Shown: positions 1 to 20,700 of the stretch, one piece after another | Position numbering within the stretch: the stretch's first letter is position 1 | Layout: each line of letters opens with the position of its first letter | Origin: Hemibagrus wyckioides | Taxonomy: Eukaryota; Chordata; Actinopteri; Siluriformes; Bagridae | NCBI RefSeq assembly: GCF_019097595.1 | Contig: NC_080716.1 | Coordinates: forward strand, 11,589,401 to 11,653,400 | Direction: 5' to 3' | Length of the DNA: 64,000 nt | Translations under genes and position numbers: made by a program | The notes under the pieces: generated by a model | Database searches by the model: none | The model's input: the letters and a program-made list of their open reading frames with translations, nothing else | Told to the model about the DNA's origin: nothing

Positions 1-1131
1 AGACTTGTGGGTCACACTGAAGTACCAGACCCAGATAACTTAAATAATGTTTCTTTAACTGGTAAACTCATAGAAACAAACTCAGAAGCCAACTCATCTT
101 CATTAGCATTTAGCTACGATTCCCGAAGCAGCTCTGTGGCACAAGAATCAGAAAGAAGCGTTCAGGCTAACAGAGTGAAGTTTATCAGGGATATGTTTCT
201 TGCTAAGAGTCAAACTAGAACCCAGAATGGGCAGAGCCAACTACATAGTCCAAATTCTGATCTATCTGATTCCCAGCCAGAATCTACAGACAGTGGGGGA
301 AACTGGTCACAAGAGGCATCCAGTGGAGAAGATGATGCAAGCCGCTTGGCTATTGCCAAGGGTTTTGTCAGGAGAACCATTGAGAGGCTCTATGGCAGAA
401 GTAATTCGAACAGTGTAAGTGCAGATAATATGAAATCCCCATCTCCCTTGAAGGACAAGCAAAGAGAAGGTCCGGGAAGAACCAATGTATCTAGTCTGGC
501 CTCTTACCATGAAGCTCGCACTCGAGTAATGACTGACTTATCATACTTTAGTGCCACAAATGCATCTGATATCTTCAGTGTGTCAACTGATTGCACCAAA
601 CTGAATGAACAGGCACAATCTGGAGACACTAATTCTCTTGACAAAGGACACTGGTTACTTGCAGAAAACCAAATTTGTGAATGCTCTCCAGAACTCAAGA
701 AAGGTCACAGAATTGGGAACAACAAAACCATATCTGTTGATCCTGAGCAACCTTCTAGGCAGGAAGATTCTCTTCATGGGACTCAGCATTCCACTAAGCT
801 TGAGAAATCAGGATTTACTTACTTCAACCTTCCAAATGCAAGTGACGCTGAGCTGGAGCCAGAGGAAAAAAGGGAAGTGAAAGTGGCCCCTGCAAAACAG
901 GCACATAAAACCATGACTGAGAGAAACAGCTTTCTACCTGCCTTCAGCCCACCAGTCTTAAAGAAAGCAGATAATAAGGTGCACCCACTGACAGAAGCTA
1001 CAACCCCTGCTGTGGTTACTCAGCCAGTCAAAGCACAGAATGCACAAACAGGAGTCATAAAACAATCTGCAGAACCTGATGCCCTTGAGATGCTGTTTGT
1101 ATTTTGTGGACAACACTGCCCCATACTGTAA
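1..1131 (+). CDS. rp1: RP1-like (oxygen-regulated protein 1) C-terminal exon, partial
   Basis: The frame is open from base 1 and ends at TAA 1129-1131, giving 376 residues with no initiator, so this is the tail of a large last exon entering from the left. RP1 and RP1L1 are doublecortin-domain proteins of the photoreceptor axoneme, needed for outer-segment disc organisation. The doublecortin domains lie near the N-terminus and are outside the window. What is visible is a low-complexity Ser/Glu/Asn-rich tail with short conserved-looking blocks: FIRDMFLAKSQ (about residues 60-70), GFVRRTIERLYGR (about 120-132) and the hydrophobic Cys-rich end LFVFCGQHCPIL. The name rests on these blocks and on the neighbour lyn, which is syntenic with RP1 in tetrapods. 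RP1L1 is the main alternative. Codons and frame look intact. Confidence 0.7.
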   Translation, partial: RLVGHTEVPDPDNLNNVSLTGKLIETNSEANSSSLAFSYDSRSSSVAQESERSVQANRVKFIRDMFLAKSQTRTQNGQSQLHSPNSDLSDSQPESTDSGGNWSQEASSGEDDASRLAIAKGFVRRTIERLYGRSNSNSVSADNMKSPSPLKDKQREGPGRTNVSSLASYHEARTRVMTDLSYFSATNASDIFSVSTDCTKLNEQAQSGDTNSLDKGHWLLAENQICECSPELKKGHRIGNNKTISVDPEQPSRQEDSLHGTQHSTKLEKSGFTYFNLPNASDAELEPEEKREVKVAPAKQAHKTMTERNSFLPAFSPPVLKKADNKVHPLTEATTPAVVTQPVKAQNAQTGVIKQSAEPDALEMLFVFCGQHCPIL

Positions 1132-1870
1132 ACTACGTATTTAGCAATTGCTAGTAGTGGTAATACATGAATATATACCAGACTCATGATGACCTAAGCT
1201 GCCTTGTTAGCATAATGGCTTTTGAAAGGCAACAGTTTCTTGAGGTGCTGAAAATGATCATGTGCGCCACCTTGATTTATGAAGCACATCTGTTGGTTAC
1301 TGATTAGCACTTAAGGTGACAGAACATGAATAATTTAGTGCCTGATCTCTCATCATAACGCTGAACTGTCAATTGTTCAGTGCTTGTGTTCATACCTTTT
1401 TTAATGAAAAAAGGAATTGTAATTAATTCCATACATGGAAAAAATGGATGTTTTATATGCCTCCCTCATAGAAAATTTGCCCAGTGACTTGTCATTAATG
1501 CTAAAGAGATGCATATTTGTTTACATCTTGACTGCCTTGCCTCTGTTTGAAGCAGGGTAAAGAAAAGCTCCTTTGGTGAGTTGAATGCCATCCTGTGCAT
1601 TATGGCAATCTCATTTTGACCAAATACTTTAGTGTCACAGACAATTAGCTCTAGCTCCCGAAATGAGACCCAGATGTGGGTAATAAAAAGCAATAACTGA
1701 TAATTATACAGACCAGTCGGGAGCATACTGTATTAAGGCACATAATTTGAAATGGGCTTAATATTTATTTAATTCCTTTGTACATATTCAGTGTATATAC
1801 CACAATTACTAGACACTGTCTGAAGCTAATGTGTTTTCGAAATACTGTATTTTTCTAATAAATAAATTCT
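1132..1870 (+). other. Probable 3' UTR of rp1 with polyadenylation signal
   Basis: This is AT-rich sequence without coding frames, directly after the rp1 stop. AATAAA at 1857-1862 is the first good polyadenylation signal downstream. The exact cleavage site cannot be seen. Confidence 0.5.
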
Positions 1871-2101
1871 ATATGTGCATATACACTGTGAGACATCCTG
1901 CAGTATAATACTTACTGCACAGTAAGTTGGAAAAAACACCAAAACAGTTCTTCCATTCCAAGTTCTAATTCAACGTTGCAAGGTCAATGGCAGCTGGGTA
2001 TTTTTGTGTGTTTAAATATGTTTAAGTAAAGGCTCAATGTCCTAGATATGTGTACCACTAGATGTCAGCAAAAAACTTCTCATTGCGTCTAAAGCAGGAA
2101 C

Positions 2102-2480
2102 GTCCAATCTTATCCACAAAAGGTCGGTGTGGGTGCAGGTTTCATTCCAAACGAGTAGAAGCCACAACTGAGTCTACTGAAAGCCAAGATCAGTTGATTA
2201 AACAGGTGGAATCAGGTGTAGCTTCTGCTTGATTGGAATGAAAACCTGCACCACACATCAGATCTTTGTTGCATGCTTAGTTTTTAAAGAATGCACCTTG
2301 TAGTAATAGTTAAGCTCTATGTTTGTCCATGTCATCTGTACTTTGTTTTTGTTCTGTGCAGCACCTCTGGTCCAGGAGGAACGTTGTTTCACTTCACTGT
2401 GTACTGCATAAGCTATATATGGTTGAAGTGACAATAAAGCTTCTTTGACTTTGACTTTGATTTTGAGATAAGATTGGACA
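2102..2480. mobile_element. Inverted-repeat MITE interrupted by a LINE/SINE-type 3' tail
   Basis: The left arm starts near 2102 (GTCCAATCTTATCC) and continues through GGTGCAGG and CATTCCAA at 2135-2151. The reverse complement appears at 2233-2255 (TTGGAATGAAAACC...) and the outer end at 2467-2479 (GATAAGATTGGAC). The right arm is split at about 2262-2463 by an insert that ends in CAATAAAGC and then TTTGAC-type tandem units, the look of a retroposon 3' tail. This explains most of the rp1-lyn spacer around 2.1-2.5 kb. Confidence 0.55.
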
Positions 2481-2489
2481 CCTCTGGTC

Positions 2490-3300
2490 CAAAGAATAAT
2501 ACACTGACAGATAGCATATTTTGCTAAGTTTGTGTTTAAGTAAATAAACTCCATTTAGGCTCCATGGCATCTGTTGCCATAGGCTCTTCGAATCATTCCT
2601 TCATTTCTTTCAAAATAAAATTGACTCTTTTTTCTACCAACATGCCTCTGACTTTATTTTGTTCACCTCCTCCTTGCCCATCACTCATCAGGAAGTTAAA
2701 AAAATGCAGCTCAACATCACACAGGCTTGATTCTGCCTGTCTATTATCTTGACCCCTATTTCTTATATCACTACTTGAGAATTTTGGTTTTCTGAATAAC
2801 TGCCCTGTAACCTCTAATGTGCCATTTGCTGTTAAACTGCCTCCTAAATGGAGTCTACCTAGTAATAAATTCCAAATACTCTTAATCTAATTTCTATCCT
2901 CTCCACAGCTTGGTAAGAATTTACATAATGTTTATTTGTCCTTGTTTTATCACCTGTATTAAATTCTTATTCGTGCTTGTTATTTGATTATTTCCTATTT
3001 ATTGGATTTCTTTAATTATGGAAATCAGTTATGTGTTTTAAAAAAAAAAGGTGCCCAAAAATAAAATGTTTTTTTTATTATTATTCATTCAGTCATCTTC
3101 AGTAACCTCACACAGACAGCAACCCAGGCATGAACCATGGACCCTGGAGCTATGAGGCAGCAACCTTAAGCCCTGCACCATTATTTATCTGTCTGTCTGT
3201 ATGTGTGTTTGCTCATTTGTTTAAATGGTTGTTTTTTGTTTTTTTTTAATGTTTATTTATCATTTATTTATTTTACTTTAATGAAGTATGGGGACGCATA
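2490..3300. other. AT-rich intergenic DNA
   Basis: No convincing gene, exon or structured element is seen. There are poly-A/poly-T runs (3041-3050, 3238-3249) and short degenerate simple repeats only. Confidence 0.5.
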
Positions 3301-3301
3301 C

Positions 3302-4162
3302 ACCAATCAGGCATAACATTATGACCACTGACAGGTGACATGAATAACACTGATTATCTCCTCATTATCTGTATTATTACCTGTTAGTGGGTGGGATATA
3401 GTTGATGTGTTAGAAGCAGGAAAAATGGGCAAGCATAAGTATTTGAGCGAGTTTGACAAGGGCCAAATTGTGAGAGCTAGACGACTGGATCAGAGCATCT
3501 CCAAAACTGCAGCTCTTGTGGCATGTTCCCGGTCTGCAGTGGTCAGTATCTATCAAAAGTGGTCCAAAGAAGGAAGAGTTTGTTGCATATGGGGCTGCAT
3601 AGCCATAGACCAGTCAAGGTGACCATGCTGACCCCTTGTGCACCACCGAAAGTGCCAACAATGGGCAAGTGAGAATCAGAACTGGACTACAGAGCAATGG
3701 AAGAAGGTGGCCTTGGATCCTGCCATCCATGTGGATGTTACTTTGACCACCTACCTAAGGACTGTTGCAGACCATGTACACCCTTTCATGCGAACGGTAC
3801 TCCCTGATGGCTGTGGCCTCTTTCAGCAGGATAATGCACTGTGCCACAAAGCAAAAAATGGTTCAGGAATGGTTTGATGAGCACAACAGCGAGTTTGAGG
3901 TGTTGACTTTGCCTCCAAATTCCACAGATCTCAATCCAATCAAGCATCTGTGGGATGTGCTGGACAAACAAATCCGATCCATGGAGGCCCCACCTCGCAA
4001 CTTAAAAGATCTGCTGCTAACATCTTGGTACTAGATACCACAGCACACCTTCAGGGATCTAGTGTAGTCCATGCCTCGACAGGTCAGGGCTGTTTTGGCA
4101 TCAGAAGGGGGACTAACACAATATTAGGCAGGTGGTCATAATGTTATGCCTGATTGGTGTAC
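3302..4162 (+). mobile_element. Tc1-like transposon relic, family A (internally deleted)
   Basis: Terminal inverted repeats are visible: CACCAATCAGGCATAACATT at 3302-3321 and its complement (AATGTTATGCCTGATTGGTG) at 4141-4160. The element carries a helix-turn-helix segment of a Tc1 transposase (3407-3580, with SEFDKGQIV and SKTAALV), then a DDE-domain segment in other frames (3638-4030, with LFQQDNALCH and STDLNPIKHLWD). The middle of the transposase is missing and the frame is broken, so it is inactive. At about 860 bp it is the longest of four family A copies here; the others lie at 42463, 52874 and 58345. Confidence 0.85.
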
Positions 4163-4850
4163 GCATGCATAGTACCTCTAATAAAATTGTGTAGCACAGC
4201 TGAAAACGTGTACTGAGTTGAAACTGGCGTTAAATGTTTTTTGTTTTTGTTTTTTTTTTGTTTTTTTACAAAATATTAAGGGCTTTTTTTATAATGACAG
4301 GGTTTGGGGGGATGGACACTGCTCCTGTTTAGTTCTCTCAACGAACTTTGTACGCAACGAAAGGCTTTTTTGTTGTTGTTTTTCATCTAACCACTAACGG
4401 AAGTACTGGGAGCTATATGAGTATATGCTACCGTATATTTGACTGCAAGTGGCTCTGTGTTGAGATGAGATAACAACAGAGCTTTTTGCAGCTAACAAAT
4501 ATATACATAGCTGGGTTTGGGGTATGAAAAAGAATGGATATACAGAACTGAACTTTACATACACTTTATCCAGTTGATTATTATGTACAAATAAGCATAC
4601 TGCATAATGCACACACACAATTAAAAAGCAAGCACAATTACATGGAGTCTGCTGTCTGCTATACGGGCATGAACTCAAACTTATAAACGTAACCAACATA
4701 TCAACATTTGCCATTTATGAGATGAGCATTTTTTCAGTAGTTACTGTTTACTTTGACCAGTAAGTGAGTCTGAATCAGCCTACACACTCTGGCACATCTC
4801 CAGTGCTTTTTATGGCTCTTTATGCAAATGAAGGTAGCTGTTAATGCGGT
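4163..4850. other. Intergenic DNA upstream of lyn
   Basis: No gene is recognised. T-rich runs lie at 4237-4268. The rest is unique-looking sequence leading into the probable lyn promoter. Confidence 0.4.
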
Positions 4851-4984
4851 GTTTGGATGCCAGAAGTTACGAGAAATACACAACTTACACAGAGAACCTA
4901 CCCAGCTAAAACATGTGATATATCATCGCCTTGGAGAAAGAGTGAATTTTTAAGAATTTTTAAGAGTGAACTTTTAAGAATCAG
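4822..4984 (+). promoter_or_regulatory. Candidate lyn promoter and noncoding first exon
   Basis: A perfect octamer ATGCAAAT lies at 4822-4829. About 155 bases downstream, TCAG|GTGAGTAAG at 4981-4989 is a strong splice donor with no open frame before it, as expected for a noncoding first exon ending at 4984. The first coding exon starts 956 bases later with a good acceptor (5937-5939). Octamer motifs bind OCT1/OCT2 and are common in B-lineage promoters, which suits LYN. The transcription start was not determined, and the link to lyn is inference. Confidence 0.35.
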
Positions 4985-5887
4985 GTGAGTAAGTTGAAGC
5001 TAAGCTTAACATAATTTTGTGTTGCTGGTATTTTCTGGAATTTTCCACTCATATACATGTTAGGTTCAATATTAACAAACTTGTTTTTGAGTAAATTAAG
5101 GCTTGGATTTTGAATCAACTCCATTAAAAATATAACACTGATGATAGTTTGGTGATTTCCATAAAATGTTTCGATTCTGAACCCTCTGGCTAGGCTTCAC
5201 GTCTTTCTGAGTCTCAGACGGAGAAACTGAAGGACATGTAAATGTGCTTCATGCAACCTTTTTTCTTCTATGAGTGTAGAACTAGTGTTATCTGGTTACA
5301 ACTTTGGGTGAATTATCAATGGTAATGTTTAGAAACAGATGTTCAACAGTACTTAAAATTACATTTCGAACGTGAAGGTTTAGGTTCCTCATTTTTCTGT
5401 TTAAGGGAAACCCTTAAAGATTCTACAGAGAATAACTACAGCAGAGGATTTGCGTTCTGTGAGGAATGAGATCAGACTCATTTTAATCCAAAAGTAAGTG
5501 CAATAAAATGCTTTAAATGTTTCTAAATATGGTGTCACGTTTTATTCCATCTCTTATTTACAACACCTGCATTCAGAGTGATCCATAAGCCATTATTATT
5601 GATTTCTGGGAGGAAGAGAAGCAAACACTTTTTCTGTTTTTTCAAGACATTTTCATGTCAAGATATTTTTTATCAGATGTTATAAAGACATATTAGAAAC
5701 AATAATTCTATTCTCTTTGGTTGTCAAGTTCAAACTGAAGCTTTATTGACATGACTGGCAATTAATTGATGCGCATTTAGTGTTAAAATACATAAAACAT
5801 TTAAAAACATATGAGCACATTTACAAAAAAGGAAGAACAATGGGAGTGTTAAAGTGTTAAAGGTAAATGAAGGCAGTTTCAATTGAA

Positions 5888-5888
5888 T

Positions 5889-5930
<42 letters not shown>
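5888..5930. repeat. (CT)n microsatellite forming the polypyrimidine tract of the lyn exon 2 acceptor
   Basis: About twenty CT units run directly into CACTCACTGGTAG, which precedes the lyn start codon at 5941. The microsatellite therefore doubles as the pyrimidine tract of the splice acceptor. Confidence 0.75.
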
Positions 5931-5931
<1 letters not shown>

Positions 5932-5940
5932 ACTGGTAGT

Positions 5941-13370
<7,430 letters not shown>

Positions 13371-13734
13371 TACCAGATTGGACAACCAAGACCATCATAT
13401 AGAATTTTATTATTTACACATATTAGTTCAACACCATGTGAGAGCAGCTATACCAAGGATACACTTCCTAGAAGTACACAAATAAAGAAGAAAACTTGAA
13501 GAAATTAAAGGAAATAAGGAATTAGGACACATGTGGAACCTGTCCTCCTCTGTGCTGAAGGAAGGCTGGTTTATCTCATCAGTCAGCAAAGAAAGTAAAA
13601 AATAACTACCTTATATGGCCTTTTTTCATTTTTGTTAGTGATCAATGTCAAAATTTGTAAGAGAATGTAAAAATAGAATCAATCCACCAACAGATGTTAT
13701 TAGCAGGAAATGTTCAAATAAAAGTGCTCACAGT

Positions 13735-14335
13735 TCAGTCCAGTGTACAGATCCAATTTAAAACTACAGTCACTGGCCACTTGAGCAGTCTCCCAGTTAT
13801 CCAGTCAGTGAATCATATGGCACTAGAAAAGTCTATAAATTCATGGAGATACAGGTTAAGAGCTTCAATTATTGTTTATATCAAACATGATAAATTGGGG
13901 AAATTGTGACCTCATTGACTTTGACCATGGGTTGTTGGTGCCAGACCGCCTGATGACATATTTCGATAGATGGACCACAGTAGATTAGATCCTGATTCTT
14001 GGTCCACCTTAAATATGTATCTGAGGCTACAGTGGGCAGAGATTACAATGGACATGTCACAATTGGGAAAACCACCAAGTTACCACTGTTGGGCCCAAGG
14101 CCCTTAACCCTCTCTGCTCCAGGGCACCGTATCACGGCTAACCCTTCGCTCTGCTTCATGCGACACGCATTCGGAAATGCTTTACTACTCCCCCTGGAGA
14201 CAAACAGGGGCTATTCAAGCTACTCTAGCCTTCCTGTCAACTCAAAGCAGTCTGGTCATAGTACTCTGAAGGCATTTCTAAGAAAAGTACAGATACACCA
14301 CCTACATAACGTGGCCAGTGAGTGTAGTGGGTTTA
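13735..14335. mobile_element. Tc1-type nonautonomous element carrying a SINE-like fragment
   Basis: Ends are inverted: ACAGTCACTGGCCACTTGAG at 13765-13784 and its near complement ACGTGGCCAGTGAGTGTAG at 14309-14327. Nested at about 14070-14140 is a block (CTGTTGGGCCCAAGGCCCTTAACCC) that is the reverse complement of part of the repeat at 43810-44025. It lies between the convergent lyn and kif20a genes, just after the lyn polyadenylation signal. Confidence 0.6.
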
Positions 14336-14738
14336 GAAAATTTAGTATTTCTTTCTAAATGGTAATAACTATATACTTCTGACAATAAAACCCTTTGTAA
14401 ATATGGCTCAGTTCTTTGGCTTGTTATACAGGGTGACTGGAAAACGTGTCTACAGTGGTGCACAAGTGGAACCCGATTGAAGCAATGATGTTATATATTT
14501 TACAGTCCACAGTAATGCAACTGTCTCCTGTAAGTGTTACACTGTTGTAATGAAAAATGTTAACATTGGATACCCCCTGTACTGTATATTTAATGGAGTA
14601 GGATTTTATATGAACGTTTCATTGCTTGCAGAATTGTACTCCCAGAATGAGACTGAGGTAAAAAAAAAAAAAAAATTATACAAATAAACAGACAGTGCAA
14701 TAAAAACTAGACACAAACCTAACCACACACAGACTTGA

Positions 14739-17700
14739 TCAGTTAGGCTTTTTCCTCATGGATGTTGTACTGCAGACAGATTTTCTGATTGTGCGGCAGA
14801 GATTTCCTGAGGATGGGGATGACATGGATTCTTTGATGTTCACCAGCAGTCCCCGCTTTGGGCGAGCTTGTCCTATAGAATCATGGGTTAGCTTCAGCAG
14901 ATCCTCTTTCAACCCACGCAGCTCCAGCGCCCTTTCAGTGAGCTCGCTCTGTAAATGCTCAGTTTCTCGCTCCTGTTGACAGGAAGACAGCAAGGTGTTA
15001 AAAGGCGAGTACAGCTCTGGGTGTGTTCGTGTTTAAGGACCAGAGTGTTCACATTACCTGATAGTTGAGCCTGTTTTGTAAACTCTGAACCTCAGCAAGT
15101 TTCTCCATGTAGCTCTCGCCTGCTTCCTGCAGAGTCTCGTTCAACTCGTTGATCCGTTTCTCGAGTGATACAATTAACTTGACAGGACAACAAAGGAAAA
15201 AAAAAAAGTAATCAGACTGTGTGTAATCATTTAGTGTTGTGTACGGTAAAAATTAAAGTTCTGGTCCACTTGTTCCATTAGAGGGAGGAGTCATTACAAA
15301 ATCAACAGCTACTCAGACTAATCACCTTCATCTTATGGATCTACCGCACCCTCATCCACAAGGCACAATCATATACCATCATCTTCAGTCACCAGACCTC
15401 AAACTAATTGAGCACTGATCTGAGACTAAGAGTTTCTCCACCATCACCAACCAAGAGAATATCTTGTGGGGATGAGTGGTGTTCATCACTCCATCACAGT
15501 TCCAGACTGATTCTAGGACTAGAAGTACTGAAGGGGGTTTAGTATTTTCACACCAGACATATGTTGTTTTTTTTCTTTTAATTGGTAAAATCTTCAGTCA
15601 TGGTTGGATTGCATAGACCCACTGCTCAAATGAAGGGTCATCAAGCTAACTCATTTACATAAAGCAGTCTGTTAAGGATGAGACTCAGGAATAAGAACAT
15701 ATGCACCAGTAATATACTCTACCTCTTGTTTTTCTGCGCACACCTGCTCCACAGCACATTTCTCTTTGTAGAGAAGCTTGAATCGCTCAGACTCTAAAAG
15801 GAAATGCAAAGTTGATGTCTGACATTCAGGCATTAAAAAGAAATATCCACATGTACACAAGTCAACCTACCCATCTCCTCTGTGTTTGGTTGCACCAGGT
15901 CAGTCTGTGTTGAGTTTTCCTGCTGAAGAATTGATGCAGAACCTTGTTGCTTTTGTTCCAATTCATTCACACGCCTCTCAAGCTCCTAGGTGAACAGGAA
16001 ACAGGTCCTTATTGAGCCATAAAGTACATGATGATATTTCAGTAATTGTTTTTCATTCTGTAGTAGACACCTTGGCTCGGTCCTGCTCAGCAGTGAACTC
16101 ATCCAGTGGGACATATTCCTCTTCTAGCCGTTCCAGGGCACACTGGTAGGCATGCTCCTTCAGCGCCTCTTTATACATCTCAAATGTGCTGCCCATTTTC
16201 TCCTCATAACTCTCCTTCAGATCTGCCATCTGTCGACTAAATAGCAGACCATCAGTTGTTAATTTATCTTTATAATTAGCTTCTGTGCAGAATTTGTCAA
16301 GCTGTCAAAGAACAGTACAAGTCCCTAAATAATTTTCTGCCATTTTCTTCAGGTTCAATTGAGTGGTGCAAGACTGCACTTGGCAGAAATCATTTCAAGT
16401 TTACCAAAGTACCAATGAAATGCCATCTATCCACACCATTCTAATGTTTTTCCATGTGTTGTAATGGTGAATAAATCACTCTTTAGGGTGGCACTACTGT
16501 TTTCACATAATTAAATTGTATCAAGATACCCATTTTGCGGTCCGAAGGGTAGTTCCAGTGCTCAAAACCCCAAATAATGAATACGTCAATCAATTACATG
16601 CATAAGTCTTTAAAAATTTCTAGCACTATACATCACTAAAACTTTAAAATAAATGAATAAATCTTTTAAATAAATAAAAATCAAACTTGTTTTTCGTGCA
16701 CAATTCTTTTTCAAATATTGGTGCAACTTAATCATTTATGAACCAAATGAGTATACACACACCTATGGCATTCTTCCATCTCCATGATTTGCTGCATCAT
16801 GACATCACCCATCTCTCTACGGATCTGAATCTCCTGCAGCAGATTTTTCTTGCGCTCAGCCAGCAGTTTCGCTCGAAGACTCTCCACTAAATTTAACAAT
16901 TCCTACAGAGATATCGTCCTGGTGAACAAGCCTTATTTGTTCTTCAAATGCAAAAAAAAAGCATTTTTTGGCTGATATTTGTTTACGCATATCTATCTAT
17001 ATATCTCACACACAATGTTACATTATAACAGCTGGGGTTACAGAGTTACACGTTTTACCTCCTGGGGTAATATCGACATATCTGCCTCTTCATCACCATC
17101 CAACAGCTCCTCCTCAGACAGGTACTCATCCACTGCCTGGCTGTCAAGCACTCCATTGTTCAGCAAAGGCTTTCCATCTCGACCAAGCAGGCGTGGCGCT
17201 AGAGACTCAAGAGAACGAGGCTGGATCACCTGAACCACCTGACAAGAGAAAGGTTAGCTTTATTATTTTCTAAATGCAAGTCATTTCCAGTAAGCTTCCA
17301 ATCTTTGTGCAATGTGTCAGACATTTTCACAGTAGCAGTACCTCTTTAGCCACAGCAGAGAATTTCATGACATGGAGAGTCTCATCATAAGTTGAAGCAC
17401 ACTGATTAATGTTCACAATCATGGAGGCTCGACCACGACCACAAAACACTCCCTGGAAGAGGCGGGTCAGCTTGCTTTCACGAAAAGGAACGTAGCTATT
17501 CTTTGCCCTATAAAAGGCAAATGATTAACCAGGAGAAAGATTCATAGCACCAAAACAAGGAAACCCAATGTTACAGTACAGGATACATTATGGTATATAC
17601 ACACTATCGTATTGTTAAATAAGTCTACTCCCTGCATTAGTTCTTGGAAACAGTAGGATATAGCGATCATGGTAGTTTCTGCTAGCTGCAAATATACTTT

Positions 17701-20700
17701 ATACCTCTTTACCAGTACAGTCAATTTCAAATTACAGAAAATCAATTTCAATCAGTATAAACAAATGAATCCCATCCTCTCTTTTATCCCCGAAAGTCTG
17801 ATATAAAATTACTTAGGATGGCTTTCAGTGTGAGGTTTTTCCCCTCTGTGTGGAACCTTACCCTGAATTTTAGTGGTTGAAGATAACTAAATTTTAGATG
17901 CTTATGAACAAGCACTCAGGGCATCTGAGAGCAGAAATGGGTTTGATATCAGCATTTACTTTAAAGGTTTTTTTTTTTTAATTTTCTATAAAAATATAAA
18001 GTCCTGAGTATCTATTTTCATGTGAGCCATTAAACATCAAAAGTGGCAAAAATGCCATTTTGACCTCTGGTACATTAAAAAAAATTAAAATGTTTAACTT
18101 CTTAATAGTTCTGAATTATCCCACTGAAATATTTGTCCCCACCACTGCACATAAACACAATAGACAAACAGTTTCTTCACAAGACAACTATTAAAGCAAG
18201 AAAATATGTAAGGTAAAAGCAATCCAAGTCCCTGTGATGGGAACCACTGTAGTACTCTAGTGTACAAAGGATGTGCTACACTGCCTGAAACAATGGATCA
18301 TCATCTCCTTATCAATCATACTGATATTGACAAAGCCATTTCCTCAGGCAGAGCATATATACCTGTCACCTTGGTTGTTACGGAGCCCTGCAAGGCACTT
18401 TCCCAAAATCAGTAGGGAATTGTTGATGTTTCCGGCCTCCTTCAGACGCTCCCCAAAAGTTTGTGTCTTGTTACATCGCTCAGAACCAGCCAGGTCACAC
18501 AGAGAAAGCCTAAAAAAGGAGAAAGATCACTCTTTTCCAATCACACACAGTCAGTATATAATATACAGTAAATAAATTTAAAAAAAAAAATCTTACTCTG
18601 ATATTCCCTGGACATCAGATCCATCAATACGTATCAGTTTAATGGTAAAGATGCTGTGGCTGCATACAAAACAATATAGTACACATAAAAGCCAAGTACA
18701 ACTTATTACTTACTTAATAGTACAAGGCATTAGCCACCATGAGCCTAGGTGTGCTTTTAACAAAGAAACATGGTGTTGAAACAGTAAGAGAGGATATATA
18801 GAAATGTTACCTTCTGCTGGAGGACTGGTTCATTTTGGTGGCAGCAGCACTGCGATTCTTGTTTCCTACTCGTAACACTTTAGATGCCTCTTCTGTGCTC
18901 TGTATATTAACCCATCTCAGATCTACAACATACAGAGTAATAACACTGGCATGGCTACATCAGTTTTGTTTCATATGAGCTGAATCAATATTAGAAACAA
19001 ATATTTCTCAGTGTTACATGAAAGTGATAAAAATAAATAAAAAAAAGGTTTAATTTTTTACTTTCAGCTTAAACTAACAAAAACAACCGGAAAAATTATC
19101 CCAGTGTAATTTAACTGAATTTTTTATGCCAAAAACACTCCTCATTTTATTTAGACGTAATGGAAAGTTAGTGAATGAAATTTAAATAAACTGCTGCCCC
19201 TTGTGTTTAAAAATTGCTATAGCAAATTAGTGGTGGTACAGGATGATAGAGCATGGTCACCTCTAACGTAGGAATTTCCAGCACTGTCCTCACACAAACG
19301 CAATGCAGCACGCCTCTTCGATCTGTTAGAGAGTGCAGGCTGCAGCAGGTCATACACTTGCTCGTTGTAGATCTCATAGTAAGCAACCCACAGCGAATAG
19401 ACACACTGCACATCGTCCACAGCTCCCTCTGCGCTGTCCACTAGGAGACAGGTATATACAAATTACAAAAGCTTTAAGAATTTAAAGAATGGTCAGAACA
19501 CTTGTAATATTGCAGTGTTACCGGTCTGATCATAAGAAACTCCAGAGAAAGAGAGGCTGTTGGTGGAAGACGAGGAGGAGCTCCGACTTCTGCTGGTTCT
19601 GGTGGACTCAGGGTCCTACAAACATAAGATCTTTCACCATCCAGACTCATTAAATGAAAGATCAGTGAGCACACAAATTTGATTATTACAGGGGATACTC
19701 ATGTACATATTTTGTTATTCAGCTATGGGACAGTTGTGTTGATACCTCTTTCAGCATACTGAAGAGCGCAGTCTTGGCAGATTTCTCCATTCTGACCTGA
19801 TCAGGGTCCAGTTTCTGCACATCCGAGTTCAGGTAAGGCCTCAGGTCCATCTGCTCATACAGCCGCCCATTGATGTGCCTGAACACCGTGTCAAGGGCAC
19901 GAGGCAAAATACCCGGGTCTTTTGGAGAGCCTGTGCTCATGGAGAAACAACTGCTGTAAGAAATATGAACCTGCTTCAAATCTTGTACGTCACAACAGGT
20001 GCACAGTACCACACAGGCAAAAACTGACGATTAACATGATACAGAATAGAGGAAGTAAAAAGGAACCACTTCTCATTATGTGGTGTCTGAAGGATATGCT
20101 TAGATTAAATTGCACACTTTAAAAGCTTTAAATGCCACAACAAAGGCAAGTCATTTTTTTGCAACAGCAAGTGATATTTGATTTATTTTGATGACAAGTA
20201 TAGATCATCTTGCACAAAGATGTTGGCAGATGCTTCACAGCCAGCAAGACTATTTGGTTTAAATAAATTTTATACTATTTGAGCATCACTTCTGCCTCAT
20301 GCAAGTGACCTTTATTCAGAGTATGTTGCCAAGATCCCAAAAGATCTGACACCATGTAAACTTGCATTTAGAACCTGCAAAAACCTTGTTGCTCCATTTA
20401 CGTAATGCACCAAATATCGATCTAGTATCACTAGGCAATTACAGTTTAATACTCCATGCCTTGTATGGTGTGCGTCTTCCCAGCATTGGTTACTCCATAG
20501 CTGAACACCAGTGTGTTTTTGCCGTGCAGAAAGTCCTGCACTTGCAACCTGATCGTTCCGTCAAAGAACTCCGCTTGAGTCGACTCCGGCCCAAAAATCT
20601 ACATAATAAACATAAAATTTCAGAAACCTCTATGGGCTAGGTCATAAGAAAGATCAGTCTCTAGTACCTAAAAAGGTACCAAGTAATACCTTGGTGAAGG

